DNA of 64,000 nucleotides from an uncultured Lachnospiraceae bacterium (GTDB lineage Bacteria > Bacillota > Clostridia > Lachnospirales > Lachnospiraceae): the NCBI GenBank assembly GCA_947173495.1, contig CAMWFQ010000020.1:1-64000 (forward strand), in the 5' to 3' direction. Made by a program: the position numbers and the translations under genes. The notes under the pieces were generated by a model. It was given only the letters and a program-made list of their open reading frames with translations, was not told the DNA's origin and ran no database searches. Shown here in pieces: positions 41,058-51,063 of the stretch (within the stretch, counting starts at the first letter, position 1; each line of letters begins with the position of its first letter).

Positions 41058-43481
41058 ATGAAAAAATGGACACGTGTTATGTATCAGCCCAATCTTCCTC
41101 TGGGAGAAAACGGAGAAAGGCTTACAGGCTCCCGGCAACATATCGAGCTGTCAAAAAATGCGGCGAAGGAAGGAATGGTTCTGCTGAAAAATGCGGGAGG
41201 TATTCTTCCTCTGCAAAAGGGGACGAAGCTTGCACTTTTTGGCAAAGCAACCTTTGATTATGTAAAGGGAGGCGGCGGAAGCGGTGATGTGACGGTGGCG
41301 TATATCCGCAACCTGTACGAGGGCCTGAAGCTTCAGAAAGATATGGTCAGCATATTTGAGCCCTTATGCGATTACTATCGGAAGGACGTGGAGAGGCAGT
41401 ATGGTGAGGGCAGTGCGCCGGGAATGACCATTGAGCCGGAGGTGCCAAAGGAGCTGCTAAGTCAGGCAAAAGCTTATACAGATACTGCAATTATTTCCAT
41501 ATCCCGTTTTTCAGGAGAAGGATGGGATCGGAAAAGCGTGATCGACAACGAGAATAAAAATATGTGGGATACAGAGCGGGATATGGCAGAACGCTCTGCA
41601 AGGATATTTGCAAACGGAGATTTCCGTCTTTCAACAGCAGAAGAGGCAATGGTCAATGCTGTGAAAGAGAACTTTTCCAAAGTAGTGGTGGTGATGAATG
41701 TAGGCGGAATGGTGGATACCTCCTGGTTCGCCAGGGAAGAAAGGATCGGCGCGGTTCTGATGGCATGGCAGGGCGGCATGGAAGGCGGACTGGCAGCAGC
41801 AGAGCTTCTGACAGGGAAAGGAAACCCTTCCGGTAAGCTGGTGGATACCTTTGCAGGAGCGCTGGAGGATTATCCCTCTACCTGTAATTTCCATGAATCG
41901 AGAGATTATGTGGACTACACAGACGATATCTATGTAGGCTACCGTTATTTTGAAACCATCCCGGGCGCTGCGGCAAAGGTGGTCTATCCCTTTGGCTATG
42001 GTCTCTCCTATACAACCTTTGATGTAAAGGTCCTCTCTGCAGAGGAAGAGGGAGGAAGGATTACATTGTCGGTTCAGGTGACAAACACAGGAAAAGTTCC
42101 TGGAAAAGAGGTAGTGCAGGTTTATTTCGGCGCGCCTTCCGGGAAGCTTGGTAAGCCTGCCAGGCAGCTGATCGCGTTTGCAAAGACCAGAGAGCTGGAA
42201 CCGGGAGAGAGACAGATCCTCTTCCCTGATTTTTCAGTGGAGGATATGGCTTCTTATGACGATCTGGGCAAGGTGCAGAAAGCGGCATATGTGCTTGAAA
42301 AAGGAGATTATGCTCTGTATGTGGGAACCTCTGTCCGGGATGTGGAGAAGCTGAACTTTGTCTGTCAGGTAGAAGAGGACAGGATTGTGAAGCAGCTTTC
42401 CAGCCGGCTTGTGCCCTCTCTGCTGGCCAAGAGAATGCTTGCGGATGGAAGCTTTGAAGAGCTGCCGATGGGCGAAGGAAATGATCCGGACGCGTGCGAA
42501 CTGGAGAAAATACCCAAGGATCAGATGGAAGGGTACGCGCCTGCCATTCGGGGGAGAGAGCGGTATCAGCTTTGGAGAGAGGCCTATAAAGAGGGAGTGC
42601 ATACTCTGCAGGAGGTAGTGGAAGGAAAGCTGACGGTGGATGAGTTCCTGGCACAGCTCACCGATGAGGAAGTGGCACATCTCCTGGGAGGCCAGCCGAA
42701 CACCGGGGTGGCCAATACTTTCGGCTACGGAAATCTTCCGGAATACGGAGTTCCTTCCGTGATGACAGCGGACGGCCCTGCAGGACTGCGGATCCTTCCC
42801 GAGTGCGGCGTCACCACCACCTGCTGGCCCTGCTCCACCTTACTTGCCTGCAGCTGGAATGCAGATCTGATCGAGCAGGTGGGCGCTGCAGGAGGCGCGG
42901 AGGTAAAAGAGAACAACATTGCCGTATGGCTGACCCCTGCGGTAAATATCCACAGAAGCCCTCTTTGCGGACGGAACTTTGAATATTACTCGGAGGATCC
43001 TCTTCTGACCGGAAAGCTGGCCGGCGCTATGGTGCGGGGAATTCAGTCCAATCATGTAGGCGCAACTGTGAAGCACTTTGCACTGAATAATAAGGAGACC
43101 AACCGAAAGAACAGTGATTCCAGGGTCTCCGAGCGGGCTGCAAGGGAAATCTATCTGAAGGCATTTGAGATCATTGTGAAGGAAGCACAGCCCTGGTCCA
43201 TTATGACCTCCTACAACATGATCAACGGACATCGGGCTTCTGAGAATGTAGATCTTCTGGAAGGAATTCTCCGGGAAGAGTGGGGCTATGAAGGTCTGGT
43301 GACCACAGACTGGTGGACCTGCGGAGAGCATTATAAAGAGACAAAGGCCGGAAACGATGTGAAGATGGGCTGCGGATATCCGGAGCGTCTTCTTATGGCA
43401 TTGGAAAAAGGATGCCTTTCCAGAGCAGAGATGGATGCCTGCGCCAGAAGGATCCTGAATTTGATTCTGAAGGTAGACTAA
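41058..43481 (+). CDS. GH3 beta-glucosidase-type enzyme with permuted domain order
   Basis: An 807-residue GH3 enzyme in which the domains are swapped. The (alpha/beta)6 C-domain comes first (SKNAAKEGMVLLKN ... LPLQKG, residues 30-310), then a fibronectin III-like domain (about 325-440), and the TIM-barrel N-domain last (from about 530: TADGPAGLRI, NFEYYSEDP, ATVKHFALNN). The nucleophile is Asp751 in VTTDWW. Permuted GH3 proteins are known in rumen and gut Clostridia. No signal peptide, so cytoplasmic. CAGGAGGT precedes the ATG. It probably acts on imported beta-glucosides. Confidence 0.9.
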   Translation: MKKWTRVMYQPNLPLGENGERLTGSRQHIELSKNAAKEGMVLLKNAGGILPLQKGTKLALFGKATFDYVKGGGGSGDVTVAYIRNLYEGLKLQKDMVSIFEPLCDYYRKDVERQYGEGSAPGMTIEPEVPKELLSQAKAYTDTAIISISRFSGEGWDRKSVIDNENKNMWDTERDMAERSARIFANGDFRLSTAEEAMVNAVKENFSKVVVVMNVGGMVDTSWFAREERIGAVLMAWQGGMEGGLAAAELLTGKGNPSGKLVDTFAGALEDYPSTCNFHESRDYVDYTDDIYVGYRYFETIPGAAAKVVYPFGYGLSYTTFDVKVLSAEEEGGRITLSVQVTNTGKVPGKEVVQVYFGAPSGKLGKPARQLIAFAKTRELEPGERQILFPDFSVEDMASYDDLGKVQKAAYVLEKGDYALYVGTSVRDVEKLNFVCQVEEDRIVKQLSSRLVPSLLAKRMLADGSFEELPMGEGNDPDACELEKIPKDQMEGYAPAIRGRERYQLWREAYKEGVHTLQEVVEGKLTVDEFLAQLTDEEVAHLLGGQPNTGVANTFGYGNLPEYGVPSVMTADGPAGLRILPECGVTTTCWPCSTLLACSWNADLIEQVGAAGGAEVKENNIAVWLTPAVNIHRSPLCGRNFEYYSEDPLLTGKLAGAMVRGIQSNHVGATVKHFALNNKETNRKNSDSRVSERAAREIYLKAFEIIVKEAQPWSIMTSYNMINGHRASENVDLLEGILREEWGYEGLVTTDWWTCGEHYKETKAGNDVKMGCGYPERLLMALEKGCLSRAEMDACARRILNLILKVD

Positions 43482-43484
43482 AAG

Positions 43485-44153
43485 ATGGCGGAACAGGATT
43501 ACTTTAAGAGAGCATTATCTGACTTTACCCACGAAGCTGCCAGTGGCGGAGCCATCCGCCATCTGGCAGATTTGGGCTATACGGTAAAACAGATCAGGGA
43601 ACAGCTTACCTTTCCCACACCTTACGAGAGGGTTCAGAAAGCGGTGTGGGAGCGCCTGCTTGATACAGGAGTGATACTTTTGGAAGAGCCGGGAAGCGGA
43701 AAAAGGCGGGAAAAAACCGACTATGTGGTGGAGCATGACAGATACGGCAGGACAAGCTTCCGACGTCTTCCGGCACTCCCAAAAGAGGACGGGACGGAAA
43801 CTGTCTTTCTGAGGGAAAGGAAGATACAGGAGGCAGCACGCTTTCCGGCAGCAGGAGGAGGAACTCCGGCAGGGTTCCTCTCTGAAAAATGCAGAGAAAA
43901 CGGAGAAAATAATTCTTATATTTCCTGCGATTTCGGACTGCAGATAAAAAGAAATGAGGAAGAATTCCGAAAGGCAATGGAGCTGCTGACACAGCGCCAG
44001 AGAGAATATATCCAGGGCCTTCCCTGGGAGAGGAAAAGATGCTACCACAGGCTGGATCTGCGTATGAGAGAGATCATGGTAAGGCTTTATGAGGAAGGAC
44101 ATTACCATGGAGCCTGCTATTTCCTGAAGTCCCGGGAGAAGGTGGTATTTTAA
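43485..44153 (+). CDS. Conserved-looking hypothetical protein, 222 residues
   Basis: A 222-residue protein starting 4 bp after the GH3 stop, so surely co-transcribed. I do not recognise the family. The N-terminus (IRHLADLGYTVKQIREQL) could be a helix-turn-helix-like segment; the centre is rich in Arg/Glu, and the C-terminus is helical (LTQRQREYIQGLPWERKR). There is no signal peptide or membrane segment. It could be a small regulator or a nucleic-acid-associated protein. A terminator follows. Confidence 0.7.
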   Translation: MAEQDYFKRALSDFTHEAASGGAIRHLADLGYTVKQIREQLTFPTPYERVQKAVWERLLDTGVILLEEPGSGKRREKTDYVVEHDRYGRTSFRRLPALPKEDGTETVFLRERKIQEAARFPAAGGGTPAGFLSEKCRENGENNSYISCDFGLQIKRNEEEFRKAMELLTQRQREYIQGLPWERKRCYHRLDLRMREIMVRLYEEGHYHGACYFLKSREKVVF

Positions 44154-44164
44154 GCGACAGACAT

Positions 44165-44184
44165 GCCGGACAGTCCGGCTGTTT
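44165..44184 (+). terminator. Terminator after the GH3 operon
   Basis: GCCGGA-CAG-TCCGGC followed by TGTTTTT, 11 bp after the stop codon of the preceding plus-strand gene. On the minus strand no T-tract follows, so the convergent MFS gene is not obviously served. Confidence 0.7.
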
Positions 44185-44187
44185 TTG

Positions 44188-45330
44188 CTAAGCTCTGCAG
44201 ATCTTCATCTTTCTGTAACAAATCACAAGGATTACCAGCGTCAGCATCACATATCCCCCCGAGAGCATGGTCACCAGCTGTATGCCGGCCCGATCCATGA
44301 CATAACCGGAATACAGTAATCCCACCACACCTGCGAAACTCCGGTAGGCTGAATCGAACAGGCTGTTTACTGTGGTCTGAAGAGACATATCCACCAGCTT
44401 TTCAATATATTCTCTGGTGGCAAGGATCAGAAAAGTATAGGCCACGGAACACAATGTGCTCCCTGCCATAATCAGAGTATAATGAGGAGCCAGGATAAAT
44501 ACGGCTGTAGACGCCAGATACACTGCCGCCGAAAAGAGCAGTCGTTTGTGTACCGCTATCATGCTCAGCCTGCTTACCAGAAGAAAGCACACAAACTGCA
44601 CGGTACAGGAGACAAACGCATCGATTCCCAGAAAAGATACCGTGCCTCCCAGTCTCTGGATCAGAAGGATCTTAAGATTATTCAGCGGTGCAAAGGCAAG
44701 CCCTAACAGAAAGCTGACCAGAATCAGAATCCGCAGCCGGTTGTCATTCAGCGCTTTCACAGCAATTCTGACCGTTACCCGCTCTGTTTTTCCAATTGCA
44801 TGGGAGTCAGGTATCCCAACTGCGATCAGGAGGGTGATTCCGGCCACAAGAATGGCACAGACAGGCAGAGCTATAAATCCTTTTTCGCGGATCAGAAATC
44901 CGACCACGGGCATCCACAGCCCGTAGCTGATGGAGTCATATGCCTTGGCTCTTCCATACAGCTTTTTGTCGAAATCCGTGTTCTTCAGCATCCAGGAATC
45001 CAGAATGGATCCCATGGGAAAGAGAAACAGGCCGGTCAGCACATACAGAATTGAAAATACCGTATTATCAGGCACTGCATATACAAACGCATACAGGACC
45101 GCCACCGTGATTCCGCAGAATAGAAAGATCTTTTTGTCCGACCGGATGCGGTCGCAGACATATCCCCAGAGAATCTGTCCCGTGAAGGAGGACAGCAGGA
45201 AAAAGGCGATCATGACACTGGCCTGACCCGGGCGCATGCCCCGCTCCAGCGCAAAGGCCGTTATGTATGCCGTAAAGGAAGCAGATATGGTCCAGAAGAA
45301 GAAATGAACCATCATAAATTTTTTGTTCAA
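44188..45330 (-). CDS. MFS transporter (LacY/nucleoside-symporter-like)
   Basis: A 380-residue protein with about 12 hydrophobic segments. LWGYVCDRIRSDKKIF matches the MFS loop 2-3 motif (G-x3-D-R). The start is a TTG at 45330 with GGAGGG six bases upstream; an in-frame ATG further up has no ribosome site. It follows the LplC-like permease gene by 46 bp on the same strand, so it may share the operon and carry the same class of saccharides or efflux a product. Substrate unknown. Confidence 0.83.
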   Translation of the reverse strand: MNKKFMMVHFFFWTISASFTAYITAFALERGMRPGQASVMIAFFLLSSFTGQILWGYVCDRIRSDKKIFLFCGITVAVLYAFVYAVPDNTVFSILYVLTGLFLFPMGSILDSWMLKNTDFDKKLYGRAKAYDSISYGLWMPVVGFLIREKGFIALPVCAILVAGITLLIAVGIPDSHAIGKTERVTVRIAVKALNDNRLRILILVSFLLGLAFAPLNNLKILLIQRLGGTVSFLGIDAFVSCTVQFVCFLLVSRLSMIAVHKRLLFSAAVYLASTAVFILAPHYTLIMAGSTLCSVAYTFLILATREYIEKLVDMSLQTTVNSLFDSAYRSFAGVVGLLYSGYVMDRAGIQLVTMLSGGYVMLTLVILVICYRKMKICRA

Positions 45331-45376
45331 CGTAATCCCTCCGCATGTTGCAGACGGGCATTCCATGCTCTGCGAG

Positions 45377-46276
45377 TTAACTCTTTACCGATCCAACAGT
45401 CAGTCCTTTTACAAAGTATCTCTGCACAAAGGGATATAACAGGAGAATCGGACCTGTAGTCACTACAGTTAACGCCATTTTAGTGGATTCAATGGGCATG
45501 GTGCTGGCGGATATAGATGTCTGGGAGGCCAGTTCCCGCAGGGCCTTGATGCTTCCCATGAGCTGATAAAGCATATACTGCAGGGTCATCATGTCTTTTT
45601 TGTCCACATAGAGCATGCACATATACCAGTCATTCCAGTAAGTAAGTGCCGTAAACAGACCTATGGTGGCGATCACCGGTTTGGACAGAGGCAGGATCAG
45701 CTTCAGAAAAATCTGAAAATCACCTGCGCCATCGATCTTGGCTGATTCCGTAATCTCATAGGGAACACCGGCCATAAATCCTTTTGCCAGTATAATATAC
45801 CACACGGAGACCAATGTGGGAATAATCAGAACCCATATTGTATTTTTTAAATGGAGCTGGCGTACAATCATGATATACCACGGTACCAGTCCGCCTGAAA
45901 ACAATGTGGTAAAGAAAAAGTAAAAGGAAAAAAGGTTACGCCATTTAAAATCTTTGCGCTGCAGCACATAGCCGGTCATTACATTGAGAAATGTTCCCAG
46001 AATGGTGCCGCAAACCGTGACCAGAATGGTCATGCCGTAAGCCCTGACGATTCGTATCGGGTTTTCAAATACAAGCCTGTAAGCGCTCAGAGAAAAATCC
46101 CTTGGCCACAAAGAATACCCTTTTTGAATTATGGAGGATTCATCCGTCAAAGAGGAGGAAACAATCAGGATAAAGGGAAGGACACAGATCAGTGCGAACA
46201 GGATCAGAATCGGATATCCTATCGCCTTGAACAGCCTCACATCCCCGGAGCTTTTTTTTCTGCTGGATTCACTCAT
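45377..46276 (-). CDS. Oligosaccharide ABC permease, LplC/YtcP-like
   Basis: A 299-residue permease with six membrane segments and EAA loop ESAKIDGAGDFQ ... LILPLSKP. Its C-terminus FVKGLTVGSVKS is typical of LplC-like proteins. AAGGTAAGG precedes the ATG. It works with the LplB-like permease upstream and the large binding lipoprotein at 51064, which is divergent across the YesMN genes. No ATPase gene is present. Confidence 0.92.
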   Translation of the reverse strand: MSESSRKKSSGDVRLFKAIGYPILILFALICVLPFILIVSSSLTDESSIIQKGYSLWPRDFSLSAYRLVFENPIRIVRAYGMTILVTVCGTILGTFLNVMTGYVLQRKDFKWRNLFSFYFFFTTLFSGGLVPWYIMIVRQLHLKNTIWVLIIPTLVSVWYIILAKGFMAGVPYEITESAKIDGAGDFQIFLKLILPLSKPVIATIGLFTALTYWNDWYMCMLYVDKKDMMTLQYMLYQLMGSIKALRELASQTSISASTMPIESTKMALTVVTTGPILLLYPFVQRYFVKGLTVGSVKS

Positions 46277-46301
46277 AGTCCTTACCTTACCTTTCTGCTT
46301 T

Positions 46302-47267
46302 TCAGAACAATGCGTAGTCAGAGTTAATGCGCTTTACCACGGTATTTACCACAATAATAATGACAAAACACAGCACGGACTGATAGAAGCCTGACGCGGA
46401 GGCCATGCCGATATCAGAAGATTCCAGCAGGGAGCGGAAGACAAATGTATCGATGACGTCTGTGGTTTCATACAGGGCGCCGTTGGATCCGACCAGCTGA
46501 TAAAACAGATCAAAGTTGCCGCGGAAAATTTTGCTGACATCTAATAATACTAATGTGATAATGGTGGGCTTGATAGATGGGAGAAGCACATACCGGATCC
46601 GCTGAAAGATATTGGCGCCATCAATTTCTGCTGCCTCATAAAGCGTGGTGTCCACACCTACCACAGCGGCCAGATACACCACCATACTGTAGCCCACGCC
46701 CTTCCAGGCGTTGAAAAGAACCAGGATCAGCCTCCATGCCTTCGGAGTGAAATAAATGTTCAGCGGCTGCCCTCCCAGCGCTCTGATCATGGAGTTCAGC
46801 ACACCGTTTTCATAGTTTAGCAGATTATAGGCAATGGAGCCCACAATAACCCACGATACAAAATACGGCAGAAAGATGACGGACTGTGTTGCTTTCTTAA
46901 AGAATCTGTTTTTGACTTCGCTCAATATGATGGCAAGTCCCACAGCCAGCGAGGTATTTACAACAATAAAGGACAGATTATAGGTAAAGGTGTTAAGCGT
47001 TACTGTGCCCGCTTTTCCGGAAATGAAAAAGAACCTGAAGTTGTCAAAAATATGTTCTACCCAGGGACTTTTCCAGATACCGTCCTTATAATTGTATTGT
47101 TTGAACGCCAGAATCGTGCCGCCCATGGGCATATAAGCAAAAACAAAAATGAGCACGACTGCAGGCAGCAGCATCAGAAGCAATGTCCTGTTTTTCCTGA
47201 CCTGAAGCCAAAATTCCTGTATCCTGCTCCGATTGGTATTCGTCCTGTTTTTCTTCCCCTTTTTCAT
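46302..47267 (-). CDS. Oligosaccharide ABC permease, LplB-like
   Basis: A 321-residue permease with a basic N-terminus (MKKGKKNRTNTN), six membrane segments and EAA loop EAAEIDGANIFQ ... LLPSIKP. AGGAGAAAG precedes the ATG at 47267; an upstream extension in the same frame crosses that ribosome site and was rejected. It is the first gene of the minus-strand permease operon and diverges from the YesN regulator gene. Confidence 0.91.
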   Translation of the reverse strand: MKKGKKNRTNTNRSRIQEFWLQVRKNRTLLLMLLPAVVLIFVFAYMPMGGTILAFKQYNYKDGIWKSPWVEHIFDNFRFFFISGKAGTVTLNTFTYNLSFIVVNTSLAVGLAIILSEVKNRFFKKATQSVIFLPYFVSWVIVGSIAYNLLNYENGVLNSMIRALGGQPLNIYFTPKAWRLILVLFNAWKGVGYSMVVYLAAVVGVDTTLYEAAEIDGANIFQRIRYVLLPSIKPTIITLVLLDVSKIFRGNFDLFYQLVGSNGALYETTDVIDTFVFRSLLESSDIGMASASGFYQSVLCFVIIIVVNTVVKRINSDYALF

Positions 47268-47443
47268 AAGCTTTCTCCTGTTCTCTCCTTTGCGAAAGAT
47301 AGCTACGGCTCTGAAAGCCGTATATCCCTCCAGCCTTTGCAATCATCATATCGCAGCCTTCCCACTCTGGAAAGCGCATCTTTTTGCAAAAATAGCAATA
47401 TCTTTTACTGAATTTCCAGTCATCGTAAATTTCTGTGATCGAA

Positions 47444-47472
47444 TTGATGTGTGTGCGGAATTGTGTTATATT
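47444..47472 (+). promoter_or_regulatory. Promoter for the YesN-YesM genes
   Basis: TTGATG (47444-47449), 17-bp spacer, TATATT (47467-47472), about 68 bp before the response-regulator start. The 272-bp divergent spacer (47268-47539) must also hold the permease promoter, which was not confidently found. Confidence 0.5.
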
Positions 47473-47539
47473 TCCTGTAAAGAAGGCGCTTCCGGGAAGA
47501 GGAGCAGAACGCTCCGATATGAAGCAGGAGGACAAAATA

Positions 47540-49117
47540 ATGAAGCTTTTACTGGTAGATGATGAAGAATATTCCCGCGACGGAATTCTTTCCGTTGTAT
47601 CATGGAAGAGTCTGGGAATTGATGAGATAAAGATAGCCGAAAACGGCAGCGAAGGACTGAAAACAGCGCTGGAATTTCAGCCGGATATCGTTCTCGCTGA
47701 TATCCGTATGCCGCATATGGACGGTATGACCATGTGCAGCAGAATCAGAGAGAAGCTCCCATACTGTAGCTTTATCATTATTAGCGGATACTCCGATAAA
47801 GAGTATTTAAAGTCTGCGATCCGTCTTTCCGCCGTTAATTATTTGGAGAAACCATTTCTTCCCAGAGAGCTGACAGAGTCACTGAAACAGGCGATTGCCA
47901 GGCGGTCGGCTTATATCTCTTCCGGCGTATACCCTTCCCCCAATATGCCGTCCCCTGACCTGGAAAACAGAATGGCGCTTGCCCTGCTGCACCCGCATCC
48001 GCAATCTGACCCTCTGTGGAACCAGATTCATGAACACTTCCCGGACCTGCCGGAAGATGCAAGATGGATTACCCTGCTGATAACGATTTATGAGAGGGCA
48101 GACCACAGAGGTATTGCAGGCCCGGAGCACCAAAAGGAGATTTTTTCCCTTTTGCGCAGACATCTTGATCCGGGGCAGGATACATGCCTGCTGTTGGGGG
48201 CAAAATCAGAAAATGTGACCGTTGCCCATATTGCCTTCCGGGGTGGGACGGATATTTCCATCAGAATGGGCAGCCTGCAGCGTGAACTGGCCGACTGCCT
48301 CAAAAACCGTTGTCACTATACCATTGGGGAGGGAGCTTCGGTTTCAGGCATTCACAACGTTCACAGCTCCTATGAAACCGCCATGCTCTGCATCCAGCAG
48401 GGCTTTTTCAGGGGACCTGACTGTGTCATTGCCTATCAGCCGGTAGAAAATCCGCCTGTATATTCCTTTTCACAGGAGGCTGCCGAGCGATTTGCACAGC
48501 TCATAAAAGGAAATGACATTCAGGCTGTCGAAGCCTTTATTCATACGCTGTCCGGGGAACTGAAATCATACGACTACACACTGATCAGCTCCGTAAAGGA
48601 TTTCTTTTCTCAGTTGATCAGAAAGCTGTATTACCATTCGGATTCCTTTCTCCTACCGGCATTTTCCATGGAGGAAACCCTGGCTGATTCCATCCAGATC
48701 ATATGGGATGTTCCTTATTTAAGCAATCTGGAACAATATATGTGTCGCAGAGTCAGCGCCCTTTTTCGCGAACTGGAAAAGGGAAGTAACCGGCTCCAGG
48801 ATAATCCGCTTCCCTGTAAAATTAAAAACTATATAGACAGTAATTACTGTGACCCGAACCTCTGCCTGCAGAGTCTTTCGGATGCCTTTAATATCACCAC
48901 ATCCTATATCTGCATCATTTTTAAGAAACAGTATCAGAAAACCATCAACCAGTATATCAATGAGAAGAGGATAGAAAAATCCATGGAATATCTGGAGCAA
49001 AGCGATAAAAAAATAAAGGAGATATCGTCTCTGATCGGCTTCCCGGACGCTAATTATTTTATAAAGGTATTTAAAAAAGTGACAGGAACCACGCCGAAAG
49101 AATACCGCAGGAAATGA
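47540..49117 (+). CDS. AraC-type response regulator (YesN-like)
   Basis: A 525-residue regulator: receiver domain with LLLVDDEE and Asp54 in IVLADIRMPHMDG, a long central linker domain (about 130-415), and a C-terminal AraC double HTH (SLSDAFNITTSYICIIFKKQ ... GFPDANYFIKVFKKVTG). AGGAGG precedes the ATG at 47540. It forms a pair with the kinase that follows. YesN proteins activate nearby carbohydrate uptake genes, here likely the LplABC-like transporter genes on both sides and perhaps GH127. Confidence 0.93.
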   Translation: MKLLLVDDEEYSRDGILSVVSWKSLGIDEIKIAENGSEGLKTALEFQPDIVLADIRMPHMDGMTMCSRIREKLPYCSFIIISGYSDKEYLKSAIRLSAVNYLEKPFLPRELTESLKQAIARRSAYISSGVYPSPNMPSPDLENRMALALLHPHPQSDPLWNQIHEHFPDLPEDARWITLLITIYERADHRGIAGPEHQKEIFSLLRRHLDPGQDTCLLLGAKSENVTVAHIAFRGGTDISIRMGSLQRELADCLKNRCHYTIGEGASVSGIHNVHSSYETAMLCIQQGFFRGPDCVIAYQPVENPPVYSFSQEAAERFAQLIKGNDIQAVEAFIHTLSGELKSYDYTLISSVKDFFSQLIRKLYYHSDSFLLPAFSMEETLADSIQIIWDVPYLSNLEQYMCRRVSALFRELEKGSNRLQDNPLPCKIKNYIDSNYCDPNLCLQSLSDAFNITTSYICIIFKKQYQKTINQYINEKRIEKSMEYLEQSDKKIKEISSLIGFPDANYFIKVFKKVTGTTPKEYRRK

Positions 49118-49138
49118 TACCGCTGTCAGGAGAAACCT

Positions 49139-50974
49139 ATGAAACTGAAAAGTGTTGTTAAATATCTCATCAAAAAATATGTGATCGACCCGCTGAACAA
49201 TGTGAAGCTGCGCCGTCGTCTTGTGCTTTCCAGCATTGTGATCAATATATTTCTGGTACTTATCATAGCGGTCTGGGTGGACAGGGCCGCATACAACCAG
49301 ATGCTGAGCCAGGGCTCCTACAGCCTCTCCCAGAGCTTCAACCAGTCTCTCTCATACATTCGTTCCCGATTGGAAAACACCATTAATCTGAGCGATGTGA
49401 TCATCTATAATACCTACCTTAACAGCCTGATCAACAAGGAATATACTGATATTATAAATGTGAGCTCCGACGCCCGTTCTCTGCGTCTGTTGATCAGAAG
49501 TTTCGAGGATAATAACGGAATCGACCATGCGCGGCTCTATCTGGATGATTCTTTGAGTTATACCTATGACGGCAAAAATATATTTCCCATATCGAGGCTG
49601 GAAAACCAGGAGATTCTGGAGGAACTGTTCTCGCAAAAGAAGCTGAAGCTTTTCGTAGGCAGTAATCATTTGGAGGATGATGCGGCCTATGCAGAGAAAG
49701 TTCTGTCTATGTTCCGTATCATGTATTCCACCAATGATTACAAAAAGATAGCGTTTGTACTGCGTCTGGACCTTTCCAAGGAAGAGTTTGTCAATATCCT
49801 GTCCGATACCAATCCAACCAGCGACTCTCTCTCCTTTATTCTGGATCAGGATTATACGCTGATAGCTTCCTCGGGCTCCCTGTCCGATTCCCTGGAAGAG
49901 AAGGAGATACAGCGCGAAATGCTCTCCCTGGAGGACAGCCGGCTCAGTGATATTGTCATAGACCGCAGAAAATACATGATCCTGAAAAGCGGGATAGATC
50001 TCACTGACTGGACCATGATCACGCTGGTTCCTTATTCCTCCTTCTTCATTGATTTCAAGGACACTACCCGCATGATTATAATCGTTTCTCTGCTGATTAT
50101 TCTGATTTCCCTGGGACTGTTCAGCCTGATCTCCTACACCATCACCAGAAGACTGCTTGTGCTGTGTCAATACATCAAAGATGCGGAAACAGGGGAACTG
50201 TTGTTCATCGACGCACCGGTTTACAGAGACGAGATCGGAATTCTGTACCAGAATTACAACGATATGATCGGAAGGATCAAAAAGCTTTTGAAGGAAAACT
50301 ACAACATGGGGCGGGATCTGAAAAGCGCCGAGTACAAAGCCCTGCAGTCACAGATCAATCCGCATTTTCTGTATAACACACTGGATATGATCAGCTGGTT
50401 TTCCATACAGGGAAAAACCAATGAAGTAAATGATATTGTATATTTTCTTGCCAGATTCTACAAAATTTCCCTGAGCGGAGGAAAAGATGTCATAACCATT
50501 GAAGAAGAGCTGAAGCATACCGACTGCTATGTGGCTATCCAGAAATATCGTTTTGCCAACAAAATCCTCTATGTAAAAGATATTGATCCGGATATCCTGC
50601 CTTATTCCATTCCCAAGATCACCATTCAGCCGCTTGTGGAAAATGCCATTCTCCACGGAATCCTGGAAAAAGAGGGCGGTAACGGAATCCTGGAAATCAA
50701 AGGACGTCTGGAGGAAGGGATTATACACATCATGGTGATAGACAATGGAAGGGGAATGGAAGACGGCTGCACGGTTTTAAACGGCAGCGCTGTGCTTCAG
50801 GAAGCTTCTGAATCGGAAGCCCGGGGAAGCCATTACGGACTGCAGAATATCGTACTCAGGTTGAAGCTTCTGTACGGAACTGAATATGGACTGTCCATTG
50901 AAAGTGCACCGGGAGAGGGGACGATCATTCATATACACATACCTGCAGTGAAACCTTCGGAACAGAAGGAATAG
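49139..50974 (+). CDS. Sensor histidine kinase (YesM-like)
   Basis: A 611-residue kinase with membrane segments near residues 32-50 and 302-328, a large extracellular sensor between, a HAMP domain, and the His_kinase motif SQINPHFLYNTLDM with His409. The ATPase has PLVENAILHGI and an HYGLQNI G-box. It is 21 bp downstream of the YesN gene. By analogy it senses an extracellular oligosaccharide directly or through the binding protein encoded at 51064. Confidence 0.93.
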   Translation: MKLKSVVKYLIKKYVIDPLNNVKLRRRLVLSSIVINIFLVLIIAVWVDRAAYNQMLSQGSYSLSQSFNQSLSYIRSRLENTINLSDVIIYNTYLNSLINKEYTDIINVSSDARSLRLLIRSFEDNNGIDHARLYLDDSLSYTYDGKNIFPISRLENQEILEELFSQKKLKLFVGSNHLEDDAAYAEKVLSMFRIMYSTNDYKKIAFVLRLDLSKEEFVNILSDTNPTSDSLSFILDQDYTLIASSGSLSDSLEEKEIQREMLSLEDSRLSDIVIDRRKYMILKSGIDLTDWTMITLVPYSSFFIDFKDTTRMIIIVSLLIILISLGLFSLISYTITRRLLVLCQYIKDAETGELLFIDAPVYRDEIGILYQNYNDMIGRIKKLLKENYNMGRDLKSAEYKALQSQINPHFLYNTLDMISWFSIQGKTNEVNDIVYFLARFYKISLSGGKDVITIEEELKHTDCYVAIQKYRFANKILYVKDIDPDILPYSIPKITIQPLVENAILHGILEKEGGNGILEIKGRLEEGIIHIMVIDNGRGMEDGCTVLNGSAVLQEASESEARGSHYGLQNIVLRLKLLYGTEYGLSIESAPGEGTIIHIHIPAVKPSEQKE

Positions 50975-50988
50975 GGCAAGAGACAGAT

Positions 50989-51020
50989 CAAGCGGGGAGA
51001 ATCGGTTTTCTCCCCGCTTG
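50989..51020. terminator. Shared hairpin between convergent YesM and binding-protein genes
   Basis: A 12- to 13-bp inverted repeat (CAAGCGGGGAGAA and TTTCTCCCCGCTTG, loop of about 6). T-tracts are weak on both sides, but its position in the 89-bp convergent gap and its strength suggest bidirectional termination. Confidence 0.65.
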
Positions 51021-51063
51021 ATTTGTGCTTGTGGCGATTGTATTTGTACGGTGTGTGTCAGAC

